Assembly: GCA_002433805.1 (NCBI GenBank)
Contig: DJIW01000037.1
Span: 1-23,012, forward strand
Length of the DNA: 23,012 bases
Source: Competibacteraceae bacterium UBA6584
GTDB lineage: Bacteria; Pseudomonadota; Gammaproteobacteria; Competibacterales; Competibacteraceae
Direction of reading: 5' to 3'
The translations under genes and the position numbers were made by a program. Below, piece after piece: positions 21,614 through 23,012 of the stretch. Every line of letters begins with the position of its first letter. Within the stretch, counting starts at the first letter, position 1. Under the pieces are notes generated by a model, which was not told the origin of the DNA, ran no database searches, and was given only the letters and a program-made list of their open reading frames with translations.

Positions 21614-21657
21614 TCACCGGCCAGCAAGAGAGCTGGGCTGGTTCCGCGTCGTAGCGC

Positions 21658-21692
21658 CGCCGCCATTCGGCCATCGCCGCTTCATGGCGGCG
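21658..21692. other. GC-rich inverted repeat between convergent genes
   Basis: CGCCGCCAT (21658-21666) and ATGGCGGCG (21684-21692) form a perfect nine-base inverted repeat with a 17-base loop, in the 251-base gap between the CBS gene (plus) and the GNAT gene (minus). The location between convergent genes suits a transcription barrier, but neither side has a T-run. The rest of this gap holds no recognised gene. Confidence 0.3.
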
Positions 21693-21823
21693 CCGCGCCG
21701 CACGGTAGTTAACCCAAACGCAGTATTCGCAACCTCGCCCGCAGCACTCGCGCTCACCGGGAGACGTCGGCGTGGGGCGGTGGAGGCGGGAAGAAACTAG
21801 GCGATGACATCGCTGTTACCAGC

Positions 21824-21840
21824 ACGACCTGAAAGGTCGT
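21824..21840 (-). terminator. Possible terminator hairpin downstream of the GNAT gene
   Basis: ACGACCT (21824-21830), a three-base GAA loop and AGGTCGT (21834-21840) form a compact perfect hairpin. It lies 24 bases beyond the stop of the minus-strand GNAT gene and is well placed to end its transcript. No U-tract follows on the minus strand, so efficiency is doubtful. Confidence 0.3.
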
Positions 21841-21864
21841 CGAGCGCGGAGAGCGGCGGTGCTT

Positions 21865-22410
21865 TCACGAGCCTTCCCCCAAATCCAAGATCACGTGAAT
21901 CACTTCGGAATCGCGGCGTGCCGACATCGGTAACCCCGAGCGCTCGAACACGCCGAGCATGGCGCTGTTATTGGCCAATACATCGGCCCGGAATCGGGTC
22001 ACCTTCCGCTCGCGGCCGATGCGCGTCAAATGCCGCAAAAGCGCGCTGGCGATGCCCTGGCCCTGGTAGTCTTCCTCGACCGTGAAGGCGATTTCCGCTG
22101 CCCGCTGGCCGTCGGCCTCCGCGAACGCGCTATAGCGCGCCCCACCGATGATCGTTTCCCGTCCGCCCTGACCGAGTGTTGTCACCAGCGCCACGTCGTT
22201 CTCGAAATCGAGTTCGGTCGCCTCGCGCAGTTCTTCGGCCGTCAATTCGGATTTGTGCTGAAAAAAGCGCGCGTACACGGATGCCGGCTCCAGGGCCTGG
22301 AACGCCGCGACGATTTTGTCCTTGTCGTCTGGGCGCACGGCGCGAACCGTCACCGTCAAGCCGTCGCGCAACGGCTCCAGCGCGGAAAAGTTGCGCAAAT
22401 CAGCCATCAT
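21865..22410 (-). CDS. GNAT family N-acetyltransferase
   Basis: A 181-residue acetyltransferase of the GNAT superfamily, predicted to move an acetyl group from acetyl-CoA to an amine. The acetyl-CoA loop is visible as EEDYQGQGIASALL (Q/R-x-x-G-x-G/A pattern), preceded by the beta-4 strand AAEIAFTV. A downstream VLANNSAMLGVFERSG stretch matches the usual Asn/Tyr region of motif B. The N-terminal VRAVRPDDKDKIVAAF is like the stand-alone acetyltransferases that resemble the C-terminal domain of Pat-type protein acetyltransferases. Two tandem Met codons begin the frame. The gene lies 90 bases downstream of the FabI-type gene on the same strand, and converges with the CBS gene. The substrate is unknown. 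Confidence 0.9.
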   Translation of the reverse strand: MMADLRNFSALEPLRDGLTVTVRAVRPDDKDKIVAAFQALEPASVYARFFQHKSELTAEELREATELDFENDVALVTTLGQGGRETIIGGARYSAFAEADGQRAAEIAFTVEEDYQGQGIASALLRHLTRIGRERKVTRFRADVLANNSAMLGVFERSGLPMSARRDSEVIHVILDLGEGS

Positions 22411-22500
22411 TGAACCCCAAAAAACATCGTGAAACTTGTCGCCCGCCCTGGAACGTCCGGCGGCGCGCCGACAGCCGCCCCGTCCGGGTTTGCGCTGCCA

Positions 22501-23012
22501 TCAACCGAGAATGTGATAGCCACCGTCGATGTACATGACATCGCCGGTGATCATCTTGGCGTAGTCGGTGGCCAGAAAGGCGGTGGCGACGCCGACGTCC
22601 TCGATCGTGGACAGCGCCCGTTCCGGCGCGCGTTCGGCGGCGGTTTCCAGCAGTTCGTCGAAGCGGTCGATGCCGGAAGCAGCGCGGGTCTTGATCGGGC
22701 CGGGCGAGATCGGATGAACGCGGATGCCCTTGGGCCCCAGTTCGGCGGCCAGATACATGCACGCGGCCTGTAGCGCTGCCTTCACCGGACCCATGACGTT
22801 GTAGTGTTCGACCACCCGTTCGGCGCCGTAATAGGTCATGGCAAACAGCGTGCCGCCCTCGGTCATCAGCGGTTCCGCCAGCCGCGCCATCTGCATGAAG
22901 GAGTAGCAGGACACGTCCATCGCGGTCAGAAATCCTTCCCGCGAGCAATCCACCACCCGGCCGTGCAAATCCTCGCGCGGGGCGAAGGCGGTAAGCGTTC
23001 GATTCAAACCGT
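22501..23012 (-). CDS. fabI: Enoyl-ACP reductase, FabI type (5' part beyond the window)
   Basis: The C-terminal 170 or so residues of an enoyl-ACP reductase, which reduces trans-2-enoyl-ACP with NAD(P)H in fatty-acid elongation. The frame stays open through the window edge, and the N-terminal Rossmann part is missing, so the gene continues past 23012; the TTG near 23007 is not a real start. FabI marks are FAPREDLHGR, the YYGAERVVEHYNVMGPVKAAL stretch with the FabI tyrosine pair and lysine, GPKGIRVHPISPGPIKT, ASGI and the final GDVMYIDGGYHILG. It is intact over this part, unlike the degenerate SDR at 8920. It faces the synthase cluster on the opposite strand and looks like the primary-metabolism enzyme, though it could in principle serve both. 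Confidence 0.92.
   Translation of the reverse strand, partial: GLNRTLTAFAPREDLHGRVVDCSREGFLTAMDVSCYSFMQMARLAEPLMTEGGTLFAMTYYGAERVVEHYNVMGPVKAALQAACMYLAAELGPKGIRVHPISPGPIKTRAASGIDRFDELLETAAERAPERALSTIEDVGVATAFLATDYAKMITGDVMYIDGGYHILG

Noticed and set aside
21621..21636. CCAGC/GCTGG hairpin after the CBS gene as a terminator
   Set aside because: The stem is only five bases and no T-run follows.
22459..22479. GGCGGC/GCCGCC hairpin between the FabI-type and GNAT genes
   Set aside because: Six-base stem in GC-rich DNA, with no adjacent U-tract on the minus strand; the T6 run lies too far away.

Overview
The window looks like chromosomal DNA from a high-GC Gram-negative bacterium, most likely a proteobacterium. 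The support is an outer-membrane beta-barrel, LolA-like and LolC/D-like envelope proteins, a DUF2141 protein and a FabI-type enoyl reductase. I cannot assign a genus from the sequence. No rRNA, tRNA, CRISPR array or insertion sequence was recognised.

Positions 15 to about 14574 hold a tightly packed, co-directional cluster for a dissociated (type II-like) fatty acid or polyketide synthase; it probably starts upstream of the window. In order it encodes an acyl carrier protein, a GcvT-like folate-dependent C1-transfer protein, three consecutive proteins of about 820 residues that are each two ketosynthase (KS) domains in one chain, a degenerate short-chain dehydrogenase (SDR), two acyltransferases (FabD type), a FabG ketoreductase, a FabZ-type dehydratase, a thioredoxin-fold protein, a second FabG and a second FabZ-type protein. 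Many junctions overlap or nearly touch (TGATG, ATGA), which suggests translational coupling.

The main observation is a pattern of intact and degenerate copies. Of six KS domains only two (the first halves of KS-KS proteins 1 and 2) keep the Cys-His-His triad. All three second halves lack the cysteine, as chain-length-factor (CLF, KS-beta) subunits do, and the third protein also lacks it in its first half. One dehydratase keeps His/Glu while the other has Tyr for His. One SDR has lost Tyr and Lys. The thioredoxin-fold protein has CxxS. The cluster therefore looks like a reducing synthase built from active/inactive pairs. No intact enoyl reductase lies in it, so a poly-unsaturated (polyene-like) acyl product is a reasonable inference; the product itself is unknown.

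Positions 14610 to 19123 continue on the same strand with an ABC ATPase, a four-TM LolC/MacB-type permease, a LolA-like periplasmic protein, an outer-membrane barrel protein and a secreted DUF2141 protein. This is an envelope-trafficking module that could carry the product or a lipidated form of it to the outer membrane. A lipocalin-like protein and an endonuclease/exonuclease/phosphatase-family protein follow (19177-20838) and may be unrelated. After a 337-base gap come a CBS-domain protein on the plus strand and, on the minus strand, a GNAT acetyltransferase and the 3' part of a FabI-type enoyl-ACP reductase cut by the window edge. These last genes look like ordinary chromosomal neighbours.
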